A stretch of DNA of 64,000 nt from Bradyrhizobium roseum (GTDB taxonomy: Bacteria > Pseudomonadota > Alphaproteobacteria > Rhizobiales > Xanthobacteraceae), in contig NZ_CP129212.1 in NCBI RefSeq assembly GCF_030413175.1, positions 3,844,001 to 3,908,000 of the forward strand. Reading direction: 5' to 3'. Below the pieces are notes generated by a model that was not told the DNA's origin, ran no database searches, and saw nothing but the letters and a program-made list of their open reading frames with translations. Position 1 is the stretch's first letter. Each line of letters starts with the position of its first letter. This document shows, piece by piece, positions 17,680 to 27,298 of the stretch. Made by a program: the position numbers and the translations under genes.

Positions 17680-17904
17680 GGGGTCTGGTCCTTTGGGTTG
17701 GTTTCTCGAAAGCGACATCCGCCGCTTCCTCCAACGACGATGCGGTGACCGTGTTTGTTACCGGCCAGCCTCCACGTTCCGGCATTGTCACGGATAGTTG
17801 AACGCCAATGGAGGACGGTTGGAGTTTCGTTCCCCCGCGTAAACGCTTCGCGATTGGTGCAGCCGATGATGGGCTAGTCTTCCCGGGAGCGCGCGGCCCC
17901 GCCT

Positions 17905-18600
17905 TTAAAGCCGTGCTTGCGCCGCGATCGAGCCGCCGCCGACGACCTGCAGCAGGTCGGTCCGCACCGCCTCGATATGCTGCGCCAGAAACCGGCAGGC
18001 CTCGTCGATCTGCCGGGCCCGGCACAACGCGATCAAATGGGCGTGCTCTTTTTCGGCCGTTCCCATCGTCTTGGTGTTGGAGAGCTGCAAGCGCGTATAG
18101 CGGTCACTGGTCTGCAGCAATGCGATGACGATCGCCCTGGTACGCGGCCGCCGTGCGCGAACGTACAACGCCATATGGAAGTCAGCATTGAGTTGCCCCC
18201 ACTCGCTGACATTGCCCGCTTTGATCGCCTTCTCGAAGCGCTTCTGGATGTCAGCCAGCCCGGCAAAGTCTTCGTCCGTGAAATGCGGCGCCGATTGCGC
18301 CAACAACCGCGGCTCCAGAATCCCGCGCAGATCGAACACGTCGTTGATTTCGTCGAGCGAGAGCTCGGAGACGATGGCGCCCTTTTGCGGAACGATACGC
18401 ACCAGCCCTTCGGCTTCCAGCTGAAACAGCGCCTCGCGCACCGGAATGCGGCTGACGCCGTAGGCCTCGCCCAAGGCGTCCTGCCGCAGTTGGGATCCGG
18501 CCGGATAGGTCCCGTCGAGGATCGACTGCCTCAGCTGGTCGACGATCGCAGCCGACAAGGTCCGGTGCTTGAGAGGGACTTTCATTCCAGCTTCCGTCAT
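17905..18600 (-). CDS. GntR-family (FCD) transcriptional regulator
   Basis: 231 residues. The N-terminal winged helix is at about residues 10-75 (YGVSRIPVREALFQLEAEGLV is the recognition region), and the C-terminal FCD domain holds the metal/ligand-binding residues, including H in NADFHMALY and in EHAHLIALC. It is transcribed away from the TRAP operon, and a perfect palindrome at 18707-18721 lies between them, so it very likely controls that operon. The start at 18600 has GGAG 8 bases upstream; the frame is open further up to 18660. Confidence 0.88.
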   Translation of the reverse strand: MTEAGMKVPLKHRTLSAAIVDQLRQSILDGTYPAGSQLRQDALGEAYGVSRIPVREALFQLEAEGLVRIVPQKGAIVSELSLDEINDVFDLRGILEPRLLAQSAPHFTDEDFAGLADIQKRFEKAIKAGNVSEWGQLNADFHMALYVRARRPRTRAIVIALLQTSDRYTRLQLSNTKTMGTAEKEHAHLIALCRARQIDEACRFLAQHIEAVRTDLLQVVGGGSIAAQARL

Positions 18601-18696
18601 CTCACCGCTCCAGGCGAAGAGAGCAAGTTTTGCACGTCGAAAGAGCGCCTGCCCTGACAAAAGCAGTCTGGGGCGGATTCTGCCCAGAATTTGCGT

Positions 18697-18721
18697 TTGA
18701 CACGATTGTATAAATTATACA
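18697..18721 (+). promoter_or_regulatory. -35 element with adjacent GntR-type operator
   Basis: TTGACA (18697-18702) lies four bases before TGTATAA-A-TTATACA (18707-18721), a perfect 15-base palindrome of the form usual for FCD-type GntR operators. It sits between the divergent GntR and TRAP genes. A protein bound there would cover the promoter core and block transcription. This is inference from position and symmetry. Confidence 0.65.
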
Positions 18722-18766
18722 TTTCTGAAACGCACGCTAAATCTCAGGGGCAGCGGGGGTCTTTCA

Positions 18767-19390
18767 ATGATCGAGCAGACGGTTCCGGACGCGCCGGCTT
18801 TCAGCGCCCGACGGATCGTTGTCGGCGCCTCCAGCGCGCTGCTGGCATGCGAGCGCCTTGCTTTGATGGGGCTGATGTATCTTCTGACGGCCCTGATCCT
18901 GATCAACGTCGTCACGCGCTACTCGCATTTTCCGATCTACTGGATCGATGAATCCGCTGTTTACTGCGTGGTCTGGCTGACGTTCATCGGCGCCTCCGCC
19001 ATGACGCGGCTGCGGCTCGACTTCGCGGTCACCATGATGACCGAGCGCCTTTCGGCGCGCAGTCAGAAGGCGGCCAAGATCATCGCCACCGGCATGGTCG
19101 TGCTGTTCGGTGTCGCCCTGATCGCGACCTGCGTGCTCTGGATGGACCCGGTCGGCCTTGCCCGCGCCGGCTTCGACGGGCGCAAGCTCGCCGCCGAAAC
19201 CTTCAACTTCCTCTACACCGAACGCACGCAGACGCTGAACTGGCCGACCTGGGTCGTCTACCTGACGCTCCCGATCTTCGCGGTGTCGATGACCGTCCAT
19301 GGCCTCGCCAACCTGCTGGAAGACCTCGAACTGGTCCCGCGCACGCCGCCAAAAGGCTTTCAGCTCTCCGAGCTCGACGGGGTCAACTAG
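18767..19390 (+). CDS. dctQ: TRAP transporter small permease (DctQ)
   Basis: 207 residues, four transmembrane helices, DctQ family: INVVTRYSHFPIYWIDE, VVWLTFIGASAM and R-L-D-F follow the usual pattern for the small membrane subunit of tripartite ATP-independent periplasmic transporters. GGGGG lies 8 bases upstream of the ATG. Its TAG stop overlaps the GTG start of the large permease (TAGTG). Together with dctM and dctP it imports an acidic or organic solute driven by sodium. The linked DapA-type enzyme hints that the solute is a small hydroxylated or keto acid. Confidence 0.9.
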   Translation: MIEQTVPDAPAFSARRIVVGASSALLACERLALMGLMYLLTALILINVVTRYSHFPIYWIDESAVYCVVWLTFIGASAMTRLRLDFAVTMMTERLSARSQKAAKIIATGMVVLFGVALIATCVLWMDPVGLARAGFDGRKLAAETFNFLYTERTQTLNWPTWVVYLTLPIFAVSMTVHGLANLLEDLELVPRTPPKGFQLSELDGVN

Positions 19391-20655
19391 TGATCACCTC
19401 GGCTGCCTTCATCGCAATCATGCTGGTCGGGGTGCCGATCGGGCTTTGTCTTTGCCTCGCGGGCCTCATCTATATCGTCGCGTCGGGCAATCCCGTCCTG
19501 TTCCAGTCCTATCCGCTGCAGCTGTTCGGCGGCGTCGACAGCTATGGCCTGATCGCCATCCCGCTCTTCATCCTGATCGGCGAGATCATGAATGGCGGCG
19601 GCATTACCCGGCGCATCGTCGATATGGCGATGGCCTTTGTCGGCTCGCTGAAAGGCGGCCTCGCCTACGTCAACATCCTCGCCAACATGTTCATCTCCTC
19701 CATCCTGGGATCTGCGACCGCGCAGGTCGCGATCATGGCGCAGATCATGGTCCCCGAGATGGAGAAGAAGGGCTATGACAAGACCTTTGCGGCGGGGCTC
19801 ACCGCCTATGGCGGCATGCTCGGGCCGATCATCCCGCCATCGGTCATGTTCGTCGTTTACAGCGTGCTGGCGCAGGTGTCCGTCAGCGACATGCTCATTG
19901 CCGGCATCGTGCCGGGCGTGATCCTCACGGCGATGTTCTGCGTCGTCATCGCCCTGATGGGATACGTCTACAATTATCCCAAGGCCGATTATCAGACCCC
20001 GCGGCAGCGCGTGGGGACCATCCTGCGGACGTCGCCGACGCTGCTGATCCCCATCGTGATCGTGGGCAGCATCCTCGGCGGGCTGGCCAACGCGACAGAG
20101 TCCGCAGCCATCGGCGCGGTGGCGGCGGCGCTGGTCGGAAAATACTGGACCAGGGAGTTCGAGTTCTCGCAACTGCCGCAGATGATGCTGCGCGCGGGAA
20201 TCTACTCGGCCATCGTGCTGTTCCTGGTCGCTGCCGCCGCCGTATTCTCCTGGGTCCTCATCTTCGGAAAAGTCCCGCAGGAGACCGCCGCCTGGATCCA
20301 GACGGTCGCCAAGGATCCGGTCAGCTTCATGCTGATCTGCAACGTGATCCTGCTCGTCATCGGCACCGTCATCGACGGCATTCCCGGCCTGATCATGACG
20401 GTCCCGATCCTGCTGCCGGTTGCCACTGACATCTATCACATCGATCCGCGCCATTTCGGCGTGGTCGTCGTGATCAATCTGGTGCTCGGACTGCTGTCTC
20501 CTCCGGTCGGCCTCTGCTTCTTCGTCGCGGCTGCCGTCACCGGCGCCAAGCCGGGAAAGATGTTCCTCGTGACGCTGCCGCTGTTCGTCGTCTCCTGCGT
20601 CCTCTTGGTGCTGCTCTCGCTCTATCCGTCGCTTTCTCTCGTCCTCATCAAATAG
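19390..20655 (+). CDS. dctM: TRAP transporter large permease (DctM)
   Basis: 421 residues starting with GTG, with about 11-12 hydrophobic helices. The DctM family pattern is plain (GVDSYGLIAIPLFILIGEIM, TAQVAIMAQIMVPEM, GGMLGPIIPPSVMFVVY, GLLSPPVGLCFFVAAAV). It forms the ion-coupled transport channel with the DctQ subunit. The one-base overlap with dctQ implies coupled translation, and 25 bases separate its stop from dctP. Confidence 0.93.
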   Translation: MITSAAFIAIMLVGVPIGLCLCLAGLIYIVASGNPVLFQSYPLQLFGGVDSYGLIAIPLFILIGEIMNGGGITRRIVDMAMAFVGSLKGGLAYVNILANMFISSILGSATAQVAIMAQIMVPEMEKKGYDKTFAAGLTAYGGMLGPIIPPSVMFVVYSVLAQVSVSDMLIAGIVPGVILTAMFCVVIALMGYVYNYPKADYQTPRQRVGTILRTSPTLLIPIVIVGSILGGLANATESAAIGAVAAALVGKYWTREFEFSQLPQMMLRAGIYSAIVLFLVAAAAVFSWVLIFGKVPQETAAWIQTVAKDPVSFMLICNVILLVIGTVIDGIPGLIMTVPILLPVATDIYHIDPRHFGVVVVINLVLGLLSPPVGLCFFVAAAVTGAKPGKMFLVTLPLFVVSCVLLVLLSLYPSLSLVLIK

Positions 20656-20680
20656 GTTCAAATCCTAAAGGAGTTCACGC

Positions 20681-21664
20681 ATGTCGCTTTCCCGTCGCCG
20701 CTTCCTCGCCGCCAGCGCGGCCGTGCCACTGTTTGCGCCGTCGTTGGCGCTGGCGCAGGCCAAGGAGTTTCGCCTTGGCCTGATCACGCCCAACGGCCAT
20801 TCCTGGAACAAGGCGGCGCTGAAACTCGGCGACGATCTCAAGGCGGCGACCAACGGCCGCCTGACCATGACGGTGTTTCACTCCGGCCAGCTCGGCAACG
20901 AGCCGGCGATGATGCAGCAATTGCAGTCTGGCGCGCTCGACATGGGCTTCATCCAGGCCGCCGAGCTCGGTTCGCGCGTGCCGCATATCGCGGCGATCAA
21001 CGCGCCCTACATCGTGCGTTCGACGCCGGCGGTCGCCAAATTCGTTCGCCATCCCGCGGCGATCAAGCTGTTCGAGGTGCTGCCGCAGGAAACCGGAACG
21101 ATCGGGCTGGGCTGGGGCATCACCGGTATGCGCGCCGTGTTCTCGTCAAAGGACCTGACGAGCCTGGCCGACATCAAGGGCATGAAGCTGCGCATCAACC
21201 CGACGCCGGTCTATCGCGATTTCTATTCGTCGCTGGGCGCGGCACCGACGCCGATCCCGACGCCGCAGGTGTTCGACGCCATGGCCAACGGCCAGGTCGA
21301 CGGCCTCGAGGCGGATCTCGAGTTCTCCTGGAACCAGCGTTTCGACAAGGTCTCAAAGGTCATCCTGCAGATGAACGCCGTCTTCATGCCGATGGCGGCG
21401 GTGGTTTCCGGCCGCGTCTGGCAATCGTTGCCGGCCGCCGACCGCGAGTTGATCACCAAGACCGTCAAATCCACGCTCGATGCCCAGATCGACGAGCTTG
21501 CTGGCAACGAGCCAAAGCTGATCGAGAATTTCAAGAGCGCGCCGATCCCGATCCGTCAGGTCGACGTCAAGGATACCGAGGCTGTCATCGCCGAGTTCGA
21601 CAAGATCTGGCTGCCGAAGGCCCCCGTCCTCGCCGAGCTGCGCAAGGTCGGCGCGACGCTCTGA
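20681..21664 (+). CDS. dctP: TRAP transporter substrate-binding protein (DctP)
   Basis: 327 residues with a twin-arginine-type signal (S-R-R-R-F-L-A-A-S, cleaved after ALA-Q). The rest is a DctP-family periplasmic solute receptor: SLADIKGMKLRINPTPVYRDF contains the conserved Arg that salt-bridges the carboxylate of the ligand. It lies directly downstream of dctM and 71 bases before the DapA-like gene. The Tat signal implies folding in the cytoplasm before export, which is unusual but known for some receptors. Ligand unknown, probably an organic acid. Confidence 0.9.
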   Translation: MSLSRRRFLAASAAVPLFAPSLALAQAKEFRLGLITPNGHSWNKAALKLGDDLKAATNGRLTMTVFHSGQLGNEPAMMQQLQSGALDMGFIQAAELGSRVPHIAAINAPYIVRSTPAVAKFVRHPAAIKLFEVLPQETGTIGLGWGITGMRAVFSSKDLTSLADIKGMKLRINPTPVYRDFYSSLGAAPTPIPTPQVFDAMANGQVDGLEADLEFSWNQRFDKVSKVILQMNAVFMPMAAVVSGRVWQSLPAADRELITKTVKSTLDAQIDELAGNEPKLIENFKSAPIPIRQVDVKDTEAVIAEFDKIWLPKAPVLAELRKVGATL

Positions 21665-21735
21665 TCCTCCCTCCTTCTTCCAATCAAATCCGGCGGATCG
21701 ATCAGATCCGCCGGCCAATCCCAATCGGAGCACCA

Positions 21736-22662
21736 ATGAGCCCACGCATTTCCTGGGAAGGCGTCTTCCCGGCCGTCACCACCCAATTCAATGACGATCT
21801 GTCGCTCAATATCGATGCCACCGCCAAGGTCATGGACGGCCTGATCCGCGACGGCGTTTCGGGATTGATCGTCTGCGGGTCGGTCGGCGAGAACACCTCG
21901 CTCGAGCGCAAGGAAAAGATCGCCATCATGGAGACGGCGAAGTCGGTCGCCGCCGGCCGCGTGCCCGTCCTGTGCGGCATTGCCGAGTTCACCACCGCAT
22001 TCGCCGTCGAGACCGCGAAAGAAGCCGCGCGTGTCGGCATCGACGGCGTGATGGTGATGCCGGCGCTGGTCTATTCATCAAAACCGCATGAGACCGCCGC
22101 ACACTTCCGCGCGGTTGCCACCGCGACCGACCTGCCCGTGATGCTCTACAACAATCCGCCGATCTACAAAAACGATGTGACGCCGGACATTCTCGCGACG
22201 CTTGCCGATGTCGAAACCGTCGTATGCTTCAAGGATTCCTCAGGCGATACGCGCCGCTTCATCGACACCCGCAACATGGTCGGCGATCGTTTTGTGCTGT
22301 TCGCCGGCCTCGACGACGTCATTGTCGAAAGCGTGGCGATGGGCGCGGTGGGCTGGGTCTCCGGCATGTCGAACGCCTTCCCGCGCGAGGGCGAGACGCT
22401 GTTCCGCCTCGCCAGAGCGGGTCGCTACGCCGAGGCGATGCCGCTCTACGAATGGTTCATGCCGCTGCTGCACCTCGATGCCCGTCCGGACCTCGTCCAG
22501 TGCATCAAGCTGTGCGAGCACATCATGGGCCGCGGCTCCGCCCTGACCCGCCCGCCACGGCTGGCGCTGCTGCCACACGAGAAGGCCGAGGTCGAAGCGA
22601 TGATGGCGAAAGCGCTGAAGAACCGGCCGGTGTTGCCGAGCGTCGGACTGAAGGCGGCGTAG
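21736..22662 (+). CDS. DapA-superfamily enzyme, possibly Pyr4H2C deaminase
   Basis: 308 residues, a class I aldolase TIM barrel of the DapA/N-acetylneuraminate lyase superfamily. The glycine loop reads G-S-V-G-E-N, the Tyr motif is in L-Y-N-N-P-P, and the Schiff-base Lys is in C-F-K-D-S-S-G-D. The stretches MVMPALVYSSKPHETA and LLHLDARPDLVQCIKLCE resemble, from memory, 1-pyrroline-4-hydroxy-2-carboxylate deaminase in hydroxyproline catabolism rather than true DapA. It is the last gene of the GntR/TRAP unit. No other hydroxyproline-pathway gene is in view, so the assignment is tentative. It converges on the HMG-CoA lyase gene, with only 5 bases between the stop codons. Confidence 0.8.
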   Translation: MSPRISWEGVFPAVTTQFNDDLSLNIDATAKVMDGLIRDGVSGLIVCGSVGENTSLERKEKIAIMETAKSVAAGRVPVLCGIAEFTTAFAVETAKEAARVGIDGVMVMPALVYSSKPHETAAHFRAVATATDLPVMLYNNPPIYKNDVTPDILATLADVETVVCFKDSSGDTRRFIDTRNMVGDRFVLFAGLDDVIVESVAMGAVGWVSGMSNAFPREGETLFRLARAGRYAEAMPLYEWFMPLLHLDARPDLVQCIKLCEHIMGRGSALTRPPRLALLPHEKAEVEAMMAKALKNRPVLPSVGLKAA

Positions 22663-22667
22663 GCCGC

Positions 22668-23576
22668 CTACTTCGCCGCCCGCGCCTTCGCATTCAACGC
22701 CGCCGCGACGCGGCTGACCGGCGGACGGCCGATCAGCCCGCTCACGACATTGGTCGCGGCCACCAGTTTTGTCATGTCGACGCCGGTCGCAATGCCCATG
22801 CCTTCGAGCATGTAGACCACGTCCTCCGTCGCGACGTTGCCGGTCGCGCCGGGGGCGTAGGGGCAGCCGCCGAGCCCGCCGGCGGCGGAATCGATCACGC
22901 GGCAGCCCTCTTCCATCCCGGCGTAGAGATTGGCGAGCGCCTGCCCATAGGTGTCGTGGAAATGCATCGCCAGCTTGGCCATCGGCACATGACCAGCGAC
23001 CGCACGCAGCAATTGCCGCGCCTTCAGCGGCGTACCGACGCCAATGGTGTCGCCGAGCGAGACTTCGTAGCAACCGAGATCCCACAGGACCTTTGCGACA
23101 TCGACCACCGCCTGCAGCTTGATCTCGCCCTCATAGGGACAACCGAGCACGGTCGAAATGTAGCCGCGCACCCGCACGCCATCGGCCTTGGCACGGGCGA
23201 GCACCGGCTTGAACCGCTCAATCGATTCCGCAATCGAGCAATTGATATTGGCGCGCGAAAAACTCTCCGATGCCGCCGCGAATATCGCGATCAGTTTGGC
23301 GCCGGCAGCCTGCGAGGCCTCGTAACCTTTCTCGTTCGGCACCAGCACCGGCAGTTCGCAATCCCTGTGATGGCTGACGCCGCGCAGCACCTCGGCCGAT
23401 CCGACCATTTGCGGGATCGCCTTGGGCGACACGAACGCGCCGACCTCGACCGATGTGACCCCGGCATCGATTAACGCCTCGACGAAAACGATCCGGTCGG
23501 CGACGCTGATCGGGGTCTTCTCATTCTGCAGCCCGTCGCGCGGGCCGACCTCGACGATGTGGACACGGTCGCTCAT
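22668..23576 (-). CDS. liuE: Hydroxymethylglutaryl-CoA lyase
   Basis: 302 residues. It cleaves HMG-CoA to acetoacetate and acetyl-CoA, the last step of leucine and isovalerate breakdown. The TIM-barrel motifs are complete: G-P-R-D-G-L-Q-N-E-K near residue 12, the metal-binding HFHDTYGQALANL, and the active-site Cys loop GGLGGCPYAPGATGN. The start overlaps the stop of the carboxylase alpha gene by 4 bases (ATGA). Also named mvaB. It is the last gene of the operon. Confidence 0.95.
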   Translation of the reverse strand: MSDRVHIVEVGPRDGLQNEKTPISVADRIVFVEALIDAGVTSVEVGAFVSPKAIPQMVGSAEVLRGVSHHRDCELPVLVPNEKGYEASQAAGAKLIAIFAAASESFSRANINCSIAESIERFKPVLARAKADGVRVRGYISTVLGCPYEGEIKLQAVVDVAKVLWDLGCYEVSLGDTIGVGTPLKARQLLRAVAGHVPMAKLAMHFHDTYGQALANLYAGMEEGCRVIDSAAGGLGGCPYAPGATGNVATEDVVYMLEGMGIATGVDMTKLVAATNVVSGLIGRPPVSRVAAALNAKARAAK

Positions 23577-25576
23577 GATGCCGCCGGCTCGATTTCGGCC
23601 AGTTCGACGCCTTCACCGACGATATCGCCGACCTTGCACTTGATCTTCTTCAATACACCTGCGAACGGCGCGCGCAGCGTCTGCTCCATCTTCATCACTT
23701 CCAGCGTGAGGATCGCCGCACCCTTTTCCAGCGTTGCGCCCTCCTCGGCCAGCAGCGCGACCACGGTGCCCGGCAGCGGCGCCACGATCTTGTCCTCGCC
23801 GACCTGTTCCTCGGTCTCGCCACCGAATGGATCGATCCAGTGCAGATCGAAGCGGCCGTTGCGGGTGCGCAAGTAAAGCTCGTGGCCCTCGATCACGGCG
23901 GTGACGCGCGATTTCATGCCGTCGATCGTCAGATCGAAGCTGCCATCATTCACCGGCGAGATCGCGACGACGAAGTCGTGCTTGCCGATCGAGAGCGTCA
24001 TCGGCCCGGAGCCATAGTGCAGCGTCACCTTGTGCTCGGCGCCCTGTCCCTGACGGAACGAGAACACCCGCTGCCGCCTGCCGACCGGCATCCAGCCAAA
24101 CGTCTGCCACGGCGAGTCCTTGGGAGCGGATTTCTGCTCGCCGTCGACGATCGCCGCGACCGCGGCGCAAAGCTCGAGATCGCCGGCCTCGCCGGATGAT
24201 TCCGTCAGCTTCTTCAGCTCCCGCTCGATGAAGCCGGTGTCGATGGTATTGGCGCGCACGTTCGGATGCGTGATGAGCGCCGACAGGAACGGGATATTGG
24301 TGACGATGCCGCGGACGTCGGTTTCTTCCAGCCCGCGGTTGAGCCGCTCGATCGCGGCCTGGCGGGTCGGCGCCCAGGCGATCACTTTGGCCAGCATGGC
24401 GTCGTAGTACGGCGACACCGCATCGCCGCCGCGATAGCCGGCGTCGATCCGCAGGCCGTCGACGGCATCCGGCGTGCGCCAGGTCTTGATCCGGCCCACG
24501 GACGGCATGAAGTTCTTCTGCGGATTTTCGGCGTAGACCCGCGCCTCGATGGCATGGCCGTGCAGCTTGATCTCGTCCTGCCCCATCGGCAGTTTTTCGC
24601 CGAACGCCACCCGCAACTGCCATTCGACCAGATCGACGCCGGTGATCAGCTCGGTCACGGGATGTTCGACCTGCAGGCGGGTGTTCATCTCGATGAAGAA
24701 CACGTCCTTGCCGTCGGAGACGAACTCGATGGTGCCGGCGCCGACATAGCTTACGGCGGCGGCGGCCTTGCGCGCAGCGGCACAGACGGCTTCGCGCTGC
24801 GTGGCGTCCAGCGTCGGCGACGGCGCCTCCTCGATCACCTTCTGGTGCCGCCGCTGCAAGGTGCATTCACGTTCCCAGAGCGAGAGCAGATTGCCATGGC
24901 TGTCGCCGATGATCTGCACCTCGATGTGACGCGGGTTTTGCACGAACTTTTCGATCAGCATGCGGTCGTCGCCGAACGCCGCCTTGGCCTCGCGCTTGGC
25001 GCTGACGATCGCCGCTGAAAGCTCGCCGGCCGAATTGACCGCGCGCATGCCGCGCCCGCCGCCGCCGGCGGACGCCTTTACCAGCACGGGGAAGCCGATC
25101 CTGTCGGCGGCTTTCGCGAGCGTCGCCTCGTCCTGTGCCTCGCCGTGGTAGCCCGGCACCAGAGGGACGCCGGCCTTTTCCATCAGCGCCTTGGAGCCCG
25201 ACTTCGAGCCCATTGCCGTCATCATCTCGGCGGTGGGACCGACGAACACCAGGCCGGCATCCAGGCAGGCCTGCGCGAACGCGGCATTTTCGGACAGAAA
25301 CCCGTAACCGGGGTGGACGGCCTCGGCACCGGTCTTCTTCGCAGCATCGATGACGCGTTCGATGTTGAGATAGCTGTCCCGCGCCCGCGCCGGCCCCAGC
25401 AGCACCGCCTCATCCGCCATCGCGACATGCATCGCGTCGCGGTCGGCTTCGGAATAAACCGCCACGGTGCGCAGGCCCATGGCGCGGGCGGAGCGGATAA
25501 CGCGGCAGGCGATCTCGCCCCGGTTGGCGATCAGCAGCGTGCGAAAACGCCGGTAAAGTTTTGCGCGGTCCATCAT
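23573..25576 (-). CDS. liuD: Methylcrotonyl-CoA carboxylase biotin subunit (alpha)
   Basis: 667 residues carrying biotin carboxylase plus biotin carrier. The N-terminal TLLIANRGEIACRVIR, the ATP-grasp loop KASAGGGGRGMR and FIEMNTRLQVEHPVTE are all present. The biotinylation site is E-V-M-K-M near residue 632, where E-A-M-K-M is usual. It carboxylates 3-methylcrotonyl-CoA together with the beta subunit. The ATG at 25576 has AGGA 6 bases upstream. An earlier ATG at 25588 overlaps the beta stop (TGATG) and could also be used. Acetyl/propionyl-CoA carboxylase is the alternative, but the operon context favours methylcrotonyl-CoA. Confidence 0.93.
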   Translation of the reverse strand: MMDRAKLYRRFRTLLIANRGEIACRVIRSARAMGLRTVAVYSEADRDAMHVAMADEAVLLGPARARDSYLNIERVIDAAKKTGAEAVHPGYGFLSENAAFAQACLDAGLVFVGPTAEMMTAMGSKSGSKALMEKAGVPLVPGYHGEAQDEATLAKAADRIGFPVLVKASAGGGGRGMRAVNSAGELSAAIVSAKREAKAAFGDDRMLIEKFVQNPRHIEVQIIGDSHGNLLSLWERECTLQRRHQKVIEEAPSPTLDATQREAVCAAARKAAAAVSYVGAGTIEFVSDGKDVFFIEMNTRLQVEHPVTELITGVDLVEWQLRVAFGEKLPMGQDEIKLHGHAIEARVYAENPQKNFMPSVGRIKTWRTPDAVDGLRIDAGYRGGDAVSPYYDAMLAKVIAWAPTRQAAIERLNRGLEETDVRGIVTNIPFLSALITHPNVRANTIDTGFIERELKKLTESSGEAGDLELCAAVAAIVDGEQKSAPKDSPWQTFGWMPVGRRQRVFSFRQGQGAEHKVTLHYGSGPMTLSIGKHDFVVAISPVNDGSFDLTIDGMKSRVTAVIEGHELYLRTRNGRFDLHWIDPFGGETEEQVGEDKIVAPLPGTVVALLAEEGATLEKGAAILTLEVMKMEQTLRAPFAGVLKKIKCKVGDIVGEGVELAEIEPAAS

Positions 25577-25587
25577 CGTTTCCTGCA

Positions 25588-27201
25588 TCACATCCTGAAC
25601 AGGCCGAATTTCGTCGGTTCGATCGGCGCATTCGCCGACGCCGACAATCCGAGACCCAGCACCAGCCGCGTATCGGCCGGGTCGATCACGCCGTCGTCCC
25701 ACAACCGCGCCGTTGCGTAATAGGGGCTGCCCTGGTGTTCATACTGCGCGCGAATGGGTGCGCGGAACTTGTCTTCTTCCTCAGCCGGCCAGCTCTCGCC
25801 CTTGGCCTCGATATTGTCGCGGCGGACCTGGCTCAGCACCATGGACGCCTGTTCGCCGCCCATCACCGAGATGCGCGCATTGGGCCACATCCACAGGAAC
25901 CGCGGCGAGTACGCCCGGCCGCTCATGCCGTAATTGCCGGCGCCGTAGGAACCGCCGATTACGACGGTGAACTTCGGCACCCCGGCGGTCGCCACCGCCG
26001 TCACCAGCTTGGCGCCGTCGCGCGCGATGCCGCCGGCCTCGTATTTCTTGCCGACCATGAAGCCGGTGATGTTCTGCAAAAACACCAGCGGGATATTGCG
26101 CTGGCAGCATAGTTCGATGAAGTGCGCGCCCTTCAGCGAGCTCTCGCTGAACAGGATGCCGTTATTGGCGATGATGCCCACCGGATAGCCCCAGATATGC
26201 GCAAAGCCGCAGATCAGTGTGGTACCATAGAGTTTCTTGAACTCGTCGAACTCGGAGCCATCGACCACCCGGGCGATGATGTCATGCACGTCGAACGGCT
26301 TTCGGCCATCGGCCGAGACCACGCCATAGATTTCCTCCGCCGGAAACAGCGGCTCGCGGGGCTCACGCATGTTCAGATTGGCGCGCGTCGGCTGTTTCAG
26401 CGTCGCAACGATCCGCCGCGCGATCCCGATCGCATGGGCGTCGTTCTGCGCATAATGATCGGTGACGCCGGATTGCCGCGAATGCACGTCGGCGCCGCCG
26501 AGTTCTTCCGCCGTCACCACCTCGCCGGTCGCGGCCTTCACCAGCGGCGGGCCGCCGAGGAAGATGGTGCCCTGGTTGCGCACAATGATGCTCTCGTCCG
26601 ACATCGCCGGCACGTAAGCGCCGCCGGCGGTGCAGGAACCCATCACGATCGCGATCTGCGGAATGCCCTGCGCGGACATCTGCGCCTGGTTGTAGAAGAT
26701 GCGGCCGAAATGCCGCTCGTCGGGAAAGATCTCGTCCTGCATCGGCAGGAAGGCGCCGCCGGAATCGACCATGTAGACGCAGGGCAGATTGTTCTGCCGC
26801 GCGATGTCCTGGGCGCGCAGATGCTTCTTCACGGTCATGGGATAGTAGGTGCCGCCCTTGATGGTGGCGTCGTTGGCGACGATGACACATTCGCGGCCGG
26901 AAATGCGCCCGACGCCGGTAATGACGCTGGCGGAATGGACATCGCCGCCATAGAGGCCATGGGCCGCCAGCGGCGACAATTCGAGGAAGGCAGTCCCGGG
27001 ATCGACCAGCAGGTCGACGCGTTCGCGCGCCAGCATCTTGCCCCGCGACGTATGCCGCTTGCGCGAGACCTCGCCGCCGCCGCCGGACACGACCTTAAGT
27101 TTTTCGCGAAGCTCCGCGACCAGGCTGCGCATCACGTCGGCGTTGCGGGCAAACTCGGAGGACGCGGGGGCGATGGTGGAATGAAGCGGCATGGTCGGCA
27201 T
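25588..27201 (-). CDS. liuB: Methylcrotonyl-CoA carboxylase carboxyltransferase (beta)
   Basis: 537 residues, carboxyltransferase subunit of the crotonase-like acyl-CoA carboxylase family. The N-terminal (carboxybiotin) half has [16 protein letters not shown] and [15 protein letters not shown]. The C-terminal (CoA) half has [19 protein letters not shown], then [20 protein letters not shown] and G-G-E-Q-A. With LiuD it makes 3-methylglutaconyl-CoA. The next gene, liuD, starts at or within 15 bases of its stop, so translation is coupled. The 97-base gap to liuA upstream has no obvious promoter or terminator. Confidence 0.95.
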   Translation of the reverse strand: MPTMPLHSTIAPASSEFARNADVMRSLVAELREKLKVVSGGGGEVSRKRHTSRGKMLARERVDLLVDPGTAFLELSPLAAHGLYGGDVHSASVITGVGRISGRECVIVANDATIKGGTYYPMTVKKHLRAQDIARQNNLPCVYMVDSGGAFLPMQDEIFPDERHFGRIFYNQAQMSAQGIPQIAIVMGSCTAGGAYVPAMSDESIIVRNQGTIFLGGPPLVKAATGEVVTAEELGGADVHSRQSGVTDHYAQNDAHAIGIARRIVATLKQPTRANLNMREPREPLFPAEEIYGVVSADGRKPFDVHDIIARVVDGSEFDEFKKLYGTTLICGFAHIWGYPVGIIANNGILFSESSLKGAHFIELCCQRNIPLVFLQNITGFMVGKKYEAGGIARDGAKLVTAVATAGVPKFTVVIGGSYGAGNYGMSGRAYSPRFLWMWPNARISVMGGEQASMVLSQVRRDNIEAKGESWPAEEEDKFRAPIRAQYEHQGSPYYATARLWDDGVIDPADTRLVLGLGLSASANAPIEPTKFGLFRM

Positions 27202-27298
27202 TTCTTTGGATGCTGGAGGACCCGGAGGATGGCTTCAGGACGGTCGGGGCGGCCCATACGGGACGCCAGCCTGTACCATCCTGGCCCCGATGTGAAGT

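Noticed and set aside
22224..23474. 416-codon plus-strand frame across the DapA-like and HMG-CoA lyase genes
   Set aside because: It lies in another frame of one gene and antisense to the other. Arg-rich composition and no ribosome site.
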